From positions 620,001 to 684,000 of the forward strand of contig NZ_JAWMTI010000001.1 in assembly GCF_036959255.1 (NCBI RefSeq): 64,000 nucleotides of DNA. Direction: 5' to 3'. A model generated the notes under the pieces. That model was not told where the DNA came from. It saw only the letters and a program-made list of their open reading frames with translations, and did no database searches. This DNA comes from Olivibacter sp036959255. GTDB taxonomy: Bacteria; Bacteroidota; Bacteroidia; Sphingobacteriales; Sphingobacteriaceae. This document shows positions 17,037 through 26,065 of the stretch, one piece after another (positions within the stretch are counted from its first letter, which is position 1; the number at the start of each line of letters is the position of its first letter). A program made the position numbers and the translations under genes.

Positions 17037-18473
17037 TTAGTTTAGATACTCTGTACTATAAGAAATGTTTGTTTTAAACGATTTTACGATTTTCACACGA
17101 GGGCTGCCATTTTTGGGAACCACATCAAATGATATACGTAAACCAATGACATTGGTTGGTGAACCTTCATATTGGGTCGCCACCCCCGTTACACCTATAG
17201 TTTCTCTTGTTCCCGATAATAGATTCCCTCCATCTGTTGTAATAACGCGTTTAGTTAGGTTTTCGATGTTTGCAACTGCTAATACCGCTGGATTGAAAAC
17301 CATTTGATAAGAATTATCGACCGCTTGATAATGATAAACATATCTCTGATCTATCTCCATTCCATTCTGATCATAAATACTGTGAATCTGAGTTGTCTCG
17401 TTTATTATTGGTTTATCGGATAAATAAAAAACACCCAATCGCTCATTATATATCGGCAAAAGTCCTGTGGTTTGTGATTGATCGTAACCAGGAACGGCCA
17501 ATCCAAGCGATCCAACTAAAAAATCAGAAGTAATTTGACCAGTCAGATTTACATTTGCGTTAATTGCATACTGCACAACCTCAGCTCCTCCACTCTTCTT
17601 ACCAAACAGCCCCCCTAGCAAGTCCTTTACAACACCCCCTAAAGCGTCAAGTATTGTTTTCACTATAGAAGGAGACGACCCAGGTGTTGATGACGCTCCG
17701 TAACTTGAATAAATTGGTATGTTAGCATTACCAGAAAAATTCGGCGTTGTGGTTAGATTTACATTTGAAACAGAAAGACTGTTTGTCAAAGTTCCTTGAA
17801 TAGTGCCGTTAACGCTCACTTGCTGTATTTTATTAGATTTTATTGGCCATAAAAAACTGAAGTTTTGATAATTTTGATTGACAAGATTTTCGTCATAGGC
17901 TAATTCATATTGAAAAGCATACCATGTCCCCGGCGCTACTTGAAAGTTTTCCAAAGTAGACGTCTGAAGTTTATTTTCACTTATATCGATCATTCCAGGC
18001 TCTGTAAAATTTAAAATGGGAGAGTTTGCGGAATACGTACCCTGTCCCATTAGTGTATGTACAATATTTGTCGAAAAAATATAGTTGCCTGGCTTTACAT
18101 AGTAATACATCCGTATTATTCCTCTATACTTGTTATACAGCACAAAGAACAGGTGATCATGAATCGTTGACGAAGTGAATGTATTATAAACCAGCTCCCA
18201 ACCATCGACCTTTTTATAATCATGGACAAATTCCTCTGGCATTTGTCTGCTAGCCGCTGATCCCCAAGGCACTACGACATTATAGCTACCTGAAGGCATA
18301 GGCATTAAGTCAATACTTTCCCAATCCAGTGTTGGCGAAACTATTCCCAGTGGGGATAAATGACGAGCTAGAGTTGTTTGGGTTTCAACATTAGGTCCTT
18401 CTGGAATTGATTTTTCCTTTGTACAGCCAAAACAAATCGAACTTACTATTAAACTAACATAAATTTTTTTCAT
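17037..18473 (-). CDS. lipoprotein of unknown function
   Basis: 478 residues. MKKIYVSLIVSSICFGC is a clear lipoprotein signal (lipobox cysteine at 17, then TKEKS). The mature part is rich in Asn/Ser/Thr/Tyr and predicted beta structure. It contains a Gly-rich helix-like stretch, ILDALGGVVKDLLGGLFGKK, at about 270-290. No catalytic motif or known domain was recognised. It lies downstream of pair 3 on the same strand but beyond a strong 17-bp-stem terminator (18674-18719), so it probably has its own promoter or depends on read-through. Surface lipoproteins at this position in polysaccharide-utilisation loci are often glycan-binding, but nothing in this sequence proves that. Confidence 0.7.
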   Translation of the reverse strand: MKKIYVSLIVSSICFGCTKEKSIPEGPNVETQTTLARHLSPLGIVSPTLDWESIDLMPMPSGSYNVVVPWGSAASRQMPEEFVHDYKKVDGWELVYNTFTSSTIHDHLFFVLYNKYRGIIRMYYYVKPGNYIFSTNIVHTLMGQGTYSANSPILNFTEPGMIDISENKLQTSTLENFQVAPGTWYAFQYELAYDENLVNQNYQNFSFLWPIKSNKIQQVSVNGTIQGTLTNSLSVSNVNLTTTPNFSGNANIPIYSSYGASSTPGSSPSIVKTILDALGGVVKDLLGGLFGKKSGGAEVVQYAINANVNLTGQITSDFLVGSLGLAVPGYDQSQTTGLLPIYNERLGVFYLSDKPIINETTQIHSIYDQNGMEIDQRYVYHYQAVDNSYQMVFNPAVLAVANIENLTKRVITTDGGNLLSGTRETIGVTGVATQYEGSPTNVIGLRISFDVVPKNGSPRVKIVKSFKTNISYSTEYLN

Positions 18474-18673
18474 AATACTTAGGTTATATTAATAATTATT
18501 CATTTAGATTCAAAAAAGTATTCTTTTGCGTATACACTTTTATATGATAGAGATCGGTAACTTATCTACAATTTCACGGCTTACAGTGTTAATGTTTTTA
18601 AAATCCAAACAAATCTATATAAAATCTGGGTTGAGTATTTTATAAGTTTATGTTTTTAAGATTTATAACACGT

Positions 18674-18719
18674 TTTCCATAAAAACCGTCCTTCGCTTAT
18701 TTGACGGTTTTTATGGAAA
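18674..18719. terminator. strong bidirectional terminator after SusC/D pair 3
   Basis: A perfect 17-bp stem: 18674-18690 pairs with 18703-18719 around a 12-nt loop. The arms are flanked by T- and A-runs (TTTTTATGGAAA). It sits 12 bp after the SusD3 stop codon. Confidence 0.85.
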
Positions 18720-18730
18720 TCAAATCTCTA

Positions 18731-20212
18731 TTAAAGCCCTGGATTCGTCTGTTGTTCTCCTACCGGAATAGGGAATATATAGGAGGAAGAAGATGGGCTG
18801 ATTTCACCTCCAGCACCATAAGAAAGAATCGTTTCACTTCTTCTCATAATATCAGGTGCTCTAAAACCTTCGCCAAGCAGCTCAATACGACGCTCTTTCA
18901 GAATTTTTTCGATAAGATCCGTTTTACTTGAACTGGTAAGTGGATTATTGGCATCTGAGCGCGTATGTACGGCATTTGCCAAGGCCAATGCTCTTGTCTG
19001 ATCACCTGCTTCTGCTTCCGCTTCTGCCAGATTGAGTAATACCTCTGCGTACCGAATCACGGGGACCCAATCAATGAAAGGAGAAACACCCGCCCATTTT
19101 GTTAAAATACGCACCGTGCTTCCTCCAGTTGTATAATCAGCTGTCAGCAAAGTCTTCCGGGAATCTCCTTCATGCCATTGTGGATCTGTATAAATCCCGG
19201 TGATTACATCGCTACCTGTACTGGTATTTAGATAATACTCCACATTTCCATTCCCGGTATTATAGTAGTATCCTATTTGGTTTTGCGTGCCCGGTGCGTT
19301 TGTATCAGCAAAAGGCATTGATAGAATATTTTCCGTGGTGGTATAGGGGGTAATAAAAACAGACTGTATGTTTGCCTGTAACGCATGCGGTACACCAGTC
19401 GGAGCACTAAAAGGAGCTGATGGCGAAACGATTTTATTCGCTTCTTCAATCACTTTCGCAAAATTACCCATGGCTAAATAAACCCTCGTTTTTAATGCAA
19501 TCGCGGTATTCTTGTGTGCCCTTGTAGTTCGCAAGTTAGCGTTGCTGTAGTCCGCTGGTAAAGAGGTTTCCGCTTCATCCAAATCCGTAAGGATCTGTGC
19601 ATATACTTCCGAAACCGTGCTCCTCGGAAATGAATTGTTCTCCGTATTTGTTTCCGCTTTCAGACGTAAGGGTAAACCAGGTGAAGCTCCGTTGTCTTGC
19701 GCATAGGGGGTAGCAAACATATGAACTAAGGCATAGTACATCCAAGCCCGAACAAACTTCGCTTCTCCTCGATAATTAGCCTCCAATTCTGTACTAACCA
19801 CCCCGGGATATTTATCAAAATCTTCTAAGAATTTATTAATCCGATTAATGGTCATGTAGGCTTGAATCCAAAAATTGTTTACCTGTGTGGTCGCTGCGTC
19901 ATTGGTATGATTATAAACCGCAAGTCCCGTTACACCATTCGTAGTACGGTTTACAAATTCTTCCGCTCTTATGTCATTATAAATATAGTAGCGCCCCGCC
20001 ATTAATCTTCCATCTTTTGCCGAAGCGTATAAGCCATTGACGTGGGTTAAAATACGCTCAGGCGTGTCAAACATATTATCTTCCGGAATACTTAGTTCAG
20101 GACGAAGGTTTAAAAAATCCTTACTGCAGCTCGTTGCTGTGGTTGTTAGTACGAAAGCTAACAAAGAAATTTTCAGCAATTCTTTCGCTTTATTTTTATG
20201 TATCGATTTCAT
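18731..20212 (-). CDS. SusD/RagB-family nutrient-binding lipoprotein (pair 3)
   Basis: 493 residues with a longer charged N-terminus (MKSIHKNKAKELLK) before the hydrophobic segment and lipobox TATSC (Cys about 29), followed by SKDFLNLRPELSIPEDN. SusD motifs: INRINKFLEDFD, KFVRAWMYYALVHMFA, YAEVLLNLAEAEAEAGD and ERRIELLGEGFRAPDIMRR, with C-terminal IPVGEQQTNPGL. It follows SusC3 by 23 bp on the same strand. It should bind ligand on the outside of the outer membrane and close the SusC3 barrel. Ligand unknown. Confidence 0.93.
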   Translation of the reverse strand: MKSIHKNKAKELLKISLLAFVLTTTATSCSKDFLNLRPELSIPEDNMFDTPERILTHVNGLYASAKDGRLMAGRYYIYNDIRAEEFVNRTTNGVTGLAVYNHTNDAATTQVNNFWIQAYMTINRINKFLEDFDKYPGVVSTELEANYRGEAKFVRAWMYYALVHMFATPYAQDNGASPGLPLRLKAETNTENNSFPRSTVSEVYAQILTDLDEAETSLPADYSNANLRTTRAHKNTAIALKTRVYLAMGNFAKVIEEANKIVSPSAPFSAPTGVPHALQANIQSVFITPYTTTENILSMPFADTNAPGTQNQIGYYYNTGNGNVEYYLNTSTGSDVITGIYTDPQWHEGDSRKTLLTADYTTGGSTVRILTKWAGVSPFIDWVPVIRYAEVLLNLAEAEAEAGDQTRALALANAVHTRSDANNPLTSSSKTDLIEKILKERRIELLGEGFRAPDIMRRSETILSYGAGGEISPSSSSYIFPIPVGEQQTNPGL

Positions 20213-20235
20213 TTTATTTCACTTATTAATTCTAC

Positions 20236-23200
20236 TTAGAACCCTACTGTTAGCCCCATGGTAAATGTTCTGGCCTGAGGTATTGAATTACGTTCAATAC
20301 CCGAAGAAAGATTTTGGTTACCATTACTTGATATTTCGGGATCTACACCACGATAACCCGTAACGATAAATAGATTTTGTGCAGAGCCATAAACACGCAC
20401 GGACTGTATCCCGCTATTTCCAAAAAGATGCTTTGGTAAACTGTACCCTAAGCTCACATTTTGAAGTCGTAAGAAATCACCCTTTTCAACATTGTCCGAA
20501 ATCAGGAAAGAGGAACCGTTGGAAACATTATCCCCATATACCGGCCGAGGAATTTTGCTCCCTGTATTTTCAGGTGACCAAGCATCCAAAATCTCAGTAG
20601 AGTTATTCCAAACGCGTTGGTCTAATAAACCTGCTCTCGTTCCATTATAAATGTAGTTACCGCCCGAAAAGGTAAATATCAATCCTAAATCAAAAGCTTT
20701 ATAGCGAAAGTTATTGTTAAAGCCACCAAACCAAGTAGGTATCGTATTTCCTAATATTTGCTGCTCATTAGCGATGTTAACACCAGTCGCCGGCGTACCG
20801 TCTAAATAAGTATACGATGTTCTAAAGGTATTGCCATTGCCATCTACAAATTGTTCTCCACCATGTAAATATTGAACTTGCACACCATCCCTTGTTTCAA
20901 AAATCCGGCGACCATTCTCGGGGTTTACACCGGCCGATTTCACACCGTAAATGCTGGCCGCAGCGTACCCTACTCGTGTAATGCTGGTTAATTCAAGGCC
21001 CGAAGTATACGCAAGTAATGGCGTGGTTTCATCCACTAAACTAGTGACGCGATTTTTCAGGGTTGAGAAATTTAAACTGGTCGTCCAAGTGAAGTCCCCT
21101 TTATCAATGGGGGTTGCATTAATATTAAATTCAAACCCTCTGTTATACATGGATCCCACATTTAACAATATTGTATTTTCATCAATCGTCGCCGGAGCAG
21201 GAATACCTTTAGACGGCGATTGGGGTACGGCCAATATCATATTGTCAATATCCTTGTTATAGTAATTGGCTTCCAAGTTTAATCGATTATTGAAGAAACC
21301 TACATCCAGCCCTATATTGAGCTGTGTACTGGTTTCCCATTTTAAATCATTATTTCCTGCCTGAATATAATAATTACGCGATACGCCCCCATATATACCC
21401 GTCTGGTATAAGTTATACGCACCATATAAATTATTTAAATTGCCATTACCAACTCTACCCCAACTTCCCTTCAACCGGAAATTAGAAATGGTGTTAGCTA
21501 GGTTCGAAGTCTTAAAAAACTCTTCATTGGAAATCGTGTAACCCACAGAAACTCCTCCAAAACTACCCCATCTATTATCAGGGGATAGGGCAGAATTTCC
21601 ATCTCTTCGAAAATTTCCGCTTATGTAATATTTGTTATCATAATTGTAACTCACACTTCCCAGATAGGCCTCGTAGGCAACTTCGTTCACCCAATTGCCA
21701 CCGGAAGTATTCACTAAAAAACTACCTTGGTACTGGTCATAAAAAGGATCTGCTAAATTAGAACGCTGCCCACCCCAAGCACGATCTGAACGTTTTTGAG
21801 CATCTGATCCGACTAGCAAGCTCAAGTTATGGACTCCATTGAACGTTTTATCGTATGTTAAGGTATTTACCCAATTCCAGTTTTCAGAACGAATCTGATT
21901 GTTAAAGGCCTGTCCTGTACTTCCCCATCCATCACCTTGAACAGGATTCCAAAATCGTTGATTCTCGATGTTACGTAAATCCCATGAGAATGTTGTTTGG
22001 AGGTTCAATCCTTCAGCTAGCTTAATACGGGCTCCAAGATTGGCTAATAAACGATTTGTTTCTGACGCGTTTTTATCTAATTCAATCAAAGGATACGGGT
22101 TAGCATATTGCGCAGGAATTAAGTTGGCACCGCGACCAATGGCATTCCCTTCAATATTGTAGCTACCATCTGGATTAAATGGACGGACGTTTGGCATTTG
22201 CGCCATTGCTATACGCCCTAAGCCAGATGAAGCATAGGCACCACCATCAATAGAGCCCGAATTGGGTGCATTATTTTGCGTATTCGTGTAATTTACGTTA
22301 GCCCTTAAATTTAACCAATTCGTTGCTTGATGATCAATATTCATCCTGCCCGTTTTCCGTTTAAAATCATTGCCCTTCAAAAATCCATCCTGATCAGAAA
22401 GTCCTGCGGAAAAATAATACTTCGTTTTTTCTGTTCCTCCGGAAATAGTCAAATTATGATTTTGCTGCCAAGCCGATCGATAAACTTCATCATACCAACG
22501 GGTATCGACAACCGATCCGTCATCATTGTACTGCAAGAAAAAGCCTCGACCTTCATCGTCTCTTTGCGCTGGAGGAACCGCATTGGGATTAATTGCCAAA
22601 GCGTTCGCTAGCGCTGCATTTTTATGTGTTACATATTGCTCGGCATTCAATACTTCTTGGAGTCGAACGGCCTTTGTATTGCCTACCCAGCCATCATAAG
22701 TCACACTTGTTTTTCCTTCTTTTCCTTTCTTAGTGGTAATGACTAACACACCTGCTGCCGCTCTTGATCCGTAAATGGCTGCCGAAGCGGCGTCCTTCAA
22801 GATATCCATCGACTCAATATCCGCCGGATTAATATCTCCCAACGGATTATTTGCGGCTGCGTTTAAATTTGTACCTTCAAATTGTGTAGCATTATCTGTT
22901 GTAATTGGAATACCGTCCACCACGACTAAAGGAAAGGAACTGAGTGATAAAGAGCTCAAACCACGAACACGAATCACTGGTGGATTATTTAGCAAACCAT
23001 TCGGTTGTACGATATTAACCCCCGTAGCTTGTCCTGTTAAACCTTGTCCAAAACTTTGTATCGGCATTGATTTAATGACGTCGCCTCGTACAGAGGCCGC
23101 AGAACCGGTAAACTCTTGCCTTTTTTGTGTCCCATACCCCGTTACAATTACCTCGGAAAGCTCCGATGCATCCGAAGACAATACAACATTAATTACATTT

Positions 23201-23463
23201 CGTCCATTAATGGATTCGGTAATCGATCTGAAGCCGATATAGCTAAACGTTAGGGTTCGTGCATCAGCTGGTACCGCAATCGAATAATTTCCTTGTCCAT
23301 CACTTTGCGTTCCGTTGGATGTCCCTGAGATCACAATGGATACACCGGGCAATCCCCTGCCGTCTGTCTCCGTTATTTTACCGCTAATTCTTCGTTCCTG
23401 CGCATAGACGATCTGAATCAGTCCCAGGCACAGCAGAACGAAACCAAGTAGTTTTTGTTTCAT
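20236..23463 (-). CDS. SusC/RagA-type TonB-dependent transporter (pair 3)
   Basis: 1075 residues. Signal peptide (MKQKLLGFVLL...VYAQ), carboxypeptidase-regulatory-like domain, TonB box at LSEVIVTGYG, plug with VVVDGIPITTDN and IYGSRAAAGVLVITTKKG, and beta-barrel ending in FTMGLTVGF. The C-terminal residues keep the alternating pattern and terminal Phe expected for BAM-dependent barrels. The transcript probably begins near 23789, giving a leader of about 325 nt that includes a short reading frame ending VLVIKPGE (23547-23609). Confidence 0.95.
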   Translation of the reverse strand: MKQKLLGFVLLCLGLIQIVYAQERRISGKITETDGRGLPGVSIVISGTSNGTQSDGQGNYSIAVPADARTLTFSYIGFRSITESINGRNVINVVLSSDASELSEVIVTGYGTQKRQEFTGSAASVRGDVIKSMPIQSFGQGLTGQATGVNIVQPNGLLNNPPVIRVRGLSSLSLSSFPLVVVDGIPITTDNATQFEGTNLNAAANNPLGDINPADIESMDILKDAASAAIYGSRAAAGVLVITTKKGKEGKTSVTYDGWVGNTKAVRLQEVLNAEQYVTHKNAALANALAINPNAVPPAQRDDEGRGFFLQYNDDGSVVDTRWYDEVYRSAWQQNHNLTISGGTEKTKYYFSAGLSDQDGFLKGNDFKRKTGRMNIDHQATNWLNLRANVNYTNTQNNAPNSGSIDGGAYASSGLGRIAMAQMPNVRPFNPDGSYNIEGNAIGRGANLIPAQYANPYPLIELDKNASETNRLLANLGARIKLAEGLNLQTTFSWDLRNIENQRFWNPVQGDGWGSTGQAFNNQIRSENWNWVNTLTYDKTFNGVHNLSLLVGSDAQKRSDRAWGGQRSNLADPFYDQYQGSFLVNTSGGNWVNEVAYEAYLGSVSYNYDNKYYISGNFRRDGNSALSPDNRWGSFGGVSVGYTISNEEFFKTSNLANTISNFRLKGSWGRVGNGNLNNLYGAYNLYQTGIYGGVSRNYYIQAGNNDLKWETSTQLNIGLDVGFFNNRLNLEANYYNKDIDNMILAVPQSPSKGIPAPATIDENTILLNVGSMYNRGFEFNINATPIDKGDFTWTTSLNFSTLKNRVTSLVDETTPLLAYTSGLELTSITRVGYAAASIYGVKSAGVNPENGRRIFETRDGVQVQYLHGGEQFVDGNGNTFRTSYTYLDGTPATGVNIANEQQILGNTIPTWFGGFNNNFRYKAFDLGLIFTFSGGNYIYNGTRAGLLDQRVWNNSTEILDAWSPENTGSKIPRPVYGDNVSNGSSFLISDNVEKGDFLRLQNVSLGYSLPKHLFGNSGIQSVRVYGSAQNLFIVTGYRGVDPEISSNGNQNLSSGIERNSIPQARTFTMGLTVGF

Positions 23464-23546
23464 GTGTTTGATGTTTGGTTAAAAAATTAAATTGATTGAT
23501 TGATTAAATATAGAAGACTGTTTGTGGACTTATCTCCAAATACGTC

Positions 23547-23609
23547 TCACTCGCCCGGTTTGATAACCAGTACAAAGGTTCCAAGCTGATATTTTATCCT
23601 ATTCGGCAT
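23547..23609 (-). CDS. candidate leader peptide upstream of SusC3
   Basis: ATG at 23609 opens a 20-codon frame, MPNRIKYQLGTFVLVIKPGE, ending TGA 83 bp before the SusC3 start. The same frame stays open back to 23669, where a TTG could also start. The C-terminal VLVIKPGE matches frames in the same relative position before SusC4 and SusC5, and the N-R spacing also aligns with the SusC5 leader frame. Conservation of the reading frame across diverged leaders suggests translation, but the peptide is too short for certainty. The rest of the leader (23610-23795) shows nothing else recognised. Confidence 0.4.
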   Translation of the reverse strand: MPNRIKYQLGTFVLVIKPGE

Positions 23610-23795
23610 AGAATACTTTTTTATAACCAAGTAAACGGGGGGAAGACAAAGCTCTGCATGCAAAAAAGTTCATACATCCACGTAAGAGCGAACGAAAACG
23701 TAAAATACCCAGAGAAATACAGTTGATTTTAGTAAACTTTCTTCAAATTTGCTTTAGCTAAATTATCTACCCTTTAATTAATACCTAATTCACAG

Positions 23796-23825
23796 CAAAA
23801 CTAACATTTAACGTTTTTTTTGCAA
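23796..23825 (-). promoter_or_regulatory. promoter of SusC/D pair 3
   Basis: Minus strand: TTG (revcomp of 23823-23825), 19-bp spacer, TAGTTTTG (revcomp of 23796-23803). Third instance of the same promoter core in this array. The region 23826-24093 beyond it is AT-rich with no gene seen. Confidence 0.6.
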
Positions 23826-24096
23826 GGTCTAACTGAAAAATTTTATTGATTTAAAACAAAAAACGATGGCTACCTTCAAAAAAAGCCTATTTATCAAAAA
23901 AAATCATATTAAAATAAGATAAGAATTGTAACAATACCCCCCCAAAAAAAATTATCAGAATCAACTCGCAAAAAAACGTACAAATCATGGTGTAACATGT
24001 GATACGTACTGAAATATTGATCTTGAGGAGAATATAATCAGAAATAATCACTAGCAAATCTTCGTTATATTGCTACGTGCGTAGGTTTTTGGTAAA

Positions 24097-24130
24097 AGTT
24101 TTTCCTCCCGTCATTCATGGAGGAAAAACT
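24097..24130 (-). terminator. terminator of lipoprotein gene 24148-25413
   Basis: AGTTTTTCCTCC (24097-24108) pairs perfectly with GGAGGAAAAACT (24119-24130). On the minus strand a TTTT run follows. It is 17 bp after the stop codon. Confidence 0.8.
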
Positions 24131-24147
24131 CAAAAACATCTCGGAAA

Positions 24148-25413
24148 TTAAAGCTCATCACAAATATTGGTATATGATTCCGTATATCGCGCCGAAGTAC
24201 CATACGGATATACAACTTCAACGCCTATTTTTGCTGTCGCACCGCAATTTATAGTAAAACCTCGTCTTCCGAAAGTTTCTGTCGCAACGAGGTTATTATT
24301 CAAATACCATTTATATTTAGTTCCTGTCGGTACTGTGCCCTGTCCACTTGTGGTAACCAATATTACTCCATGCCCGTTCTTTGAAAAGTTGAAAGACGTT
24401 ACAGGCCGGGGACCTGTGGAGAGAGTTTTTGATATTATATTGGTACAACCGTTTATTGAAACATAAATTGTTCCACCCCCTGTCGCGGTCGATTTAATGA
24501 TTACAGTTGGCCCAAGGTTAGAACCCACTATCTGAAGATTACCAGATACAGACCAAGTGAAGCTGGAATTAATTGGTAGAGAAAAAGCTTCAACTGAATA
24601 TGTCTGCTGTTCGTTGACATCTAGATTATCTGGACCAGCAACAGCAAATTGATTTTGCTCTTCAATAACAATATTATTCCATAGTTCCGCTGTGGAGTTT
24701 GACTTTCCAGAAGTATTTGGAAGAGCGCTTAGCCAAAGATAATCATAACATTTATCAGCAGTAAATAATAATTCCACTGCCTTTGCAGCGTCCTTAGCTA
24801 TAGCAGGAAAAACCTGTGTCGGCTCGGATGAACCTGTCAAATTAATTGGAGCCGAATTTGCACAAATCGACGTAGTAGTTGGGTTATTGGTTAGCCTCGC
24901 CTGCAAAGTTGGATATCTTCTAATATCTTTAGTTTGCCCCCATTCATAATCTGTTCCACCAAAAGTGGTTTTTATTTTATATATCGATCCTTGCTTAAAA
25001 GGATACTTAATTGACATACCGCTGCCGTAACTCCCAGGTGCGGATTCAGAATAAGCATGTGATGTAGACAGGCTTAAAATGTAAAGAGTTTTAGTATTAT
25101 AATTATTTACACGAAGCTTTGAGAACCCTTGAGTAGATTTGAATATAATATCATTAACGGTCTTTTCCGAAGTAGCACAAGCATCATAACCCTGAAGAGA
25201 TTGAAAATCTATAGTTGTTGTTTTCATATTGGGCATGGCCGAAAGAGCAACATTCAAAGCCTCCGTATTTGCCCCACTTTTTATCATACTCATGGCCTGA
25301 TCAAAAGTAATAGTCTTGTCTTGAGTTAACTCATTGCCTTTTTCAACAGCATCTTTCTTAGAACACGAAAAAATCAATGCTAAGGATAGGATAATTGGTA
25401 AATATTGTTTCAT
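24148..25413 (-). CDS. lipoprotein with Ig/PKD-like region, function unknown
   Basis: 421 residues. MKQYLPIILSLALIFSC is a lipoprotein signal (Cys17), followed by SKKDAVEKG. Residues ~250-335 (DNLDVNEQQTYSV, SSFTWSVSG, GGTIYVSINGC) look like a PKD/Ig-type beta-sandwich. The C-terminal part (TSFNFSKNGHGV to the end) is probably another beta domain and contains several Cys. No catalytic motif is visible. It has its own terminator and lies upstream of pair 3 and downstream of the SusD remnant, so it is probably a monocistronic surface protein. Adhesion or ligand binding is only a guess from the Ig-like fold. Confidence 0.65.
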   Translation of the reverse strand: MKQYLPIILSLALIFSCSKKDAVEKGNELTQDKTITFDQAMSMIKSGANTEALNVALSAMPNMKTTTIDFQSLQGYDACATSEKTVNDIIFKSTQGFSKLRVNNYNTKTLYILSLSTSHAYSESAPGSYGSGMSIKYPFKQGSIYKIKTTFGGTDYEWGQTKDIRRYPTLQARLTNNPTTTSICANSAPINLTGSSEPTQVFPAIAKDAAKAVELLFTADKCYDYLWLSALPNTSGKSNSTAELWNNIVIEEQNQFAVAGPDNLDVNEQQTYSVEAFSLPINSSFTWSVSGNLQIVGSNLGPTVIIKSTATGGGTIYVSINGCTNIISKTLSTGPRPVTSFNFSKNGHGVILVTTSGQGTVPTGTKYKWYLNNNLVATETFGRRGFTINCGATAKIGVEVVYPYGTSARYTESYTNICDEL

Positions 25414-25610
25414 AATTGTATCCGATTTTATTGTAAAGATAGACTAATCATTCAGATAAAAAAAAATAAAATCATATTTTAATTTAATCAAACAAAAGAT
25501 TAATATATTAAAGCAAAAACTATAATAATCACACTTTACAGCACACAGACAGCCACTTACAACCAAGAAACCACTTCTTTGGATTCGTAAAACCAATTAA
25601 AAGTTGATGA

Positions 25611-25663
25611 TAAAAAAGCCAGCGGGATTTTCTTCAAATAAGAAAATCCCGCTGGCTTTTTTA
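25611..25663. terminator. very strong terminator with 24-bp perfect stem
   Basis: 25611-25634 and 25640-25663 are perfect inverted repeats around a 5-nt loop (CAAAT), with GC-rich middle AGCCAGCGGG and A/T tails on both sides. It lies directly after the SusD remnant stop (25682), as if it were the old operon's terminator. Confidence 0.9.
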
Positions 25664-25681
25664 TTGATAATGAATGCACCT

Positions 25682-25985
25682 CTAAGGCATCCACCATTGT
25701 TTCGCACCCTTCGAATCCAACACCTCTTGCTATTTTCGAGACAGCGTCTCTATAGTTAACAGCATTCCTTGTTTGCTCTTCAACCGGATAAGTCATTCTA
25801 TAGGGTACAAAATCAACGTTCTGATCCAGGCTTCCGCTAACCGGTGCAACAAAAAGTTGAGCACCCCCTGGTTTTTTGATATCGAGACATATTCTTTCTA
25901 ACCAAGCTTGAATCCCTTGCATATACATAGCTAACCACTTTTGTACTCTTCTGCTCCTTTTTATTTTTCCAGACAGCAGTGATGA
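25682..25985 (-). pseudogene. SusD C-terminal remnant with frameshift
   Basis: Minus-strand translation from about 25980 gives VQKWLAMYMQGIQAW, then SLDQNVDFVPYRMTYPVEEQ and NAVNYRDAVSKI. These match the C-terminal quarter of SusD-like proteins such as pair 5 (VQKWLALYNRGYDAW; LTYPISERTLNG). Near 25740 the frame shifts: the neighbouring frame continues as EVLDSKGAKQWWMP and stops at TAG 25682-25684, a typical SusD ending. The uninterrupted frame 25557-26009 is therefore misleading, since its start lies in the pair 4 terminator and its end beyond the remnant's own terminator. No signal peptide or N-terminal domains remain. It is a decayed gene tail. Confidence 0.75.
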
Positions 25986-25994
25986 TTTAAATAA

Positions 25995-26033
25995 AACTCC
26001 GTTGGACAAATTTACTGTCTATCCAATGGAGTT
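25995..26033 (-). terminator. terminator of SusC/D pair 4
   Basis: AACTCCGTTGGA (25995-26006) pairs with TCCAATGGAGTT (26022-26033) with one mismatch. On the minus strand it is followed by TTTTATTTAAATC, 33 bp after the SusD4 stop. Confidence 0.7.
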
Positions 26034-26065
26034 AAGTCTAAAGGATTGCGGTTAATTAGATTAAT

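Noticed and set aside
22775..23242. 155-codon plus-strand ORF
   Set aside because: Antisense to the plug domain of SusC3. The composition reflects the reverse of conserved SusC codons; no signal or family.
25557..26009. Uninterrupted 150-codon minus-strand ORF
   Set aside because: Its start lies in the terminator of pair 4 and its end runs through a 24-bp-stem terminator. The SusD-like part switches frame near 25740, so it is a pseudogene and not a protein of 150 residues.
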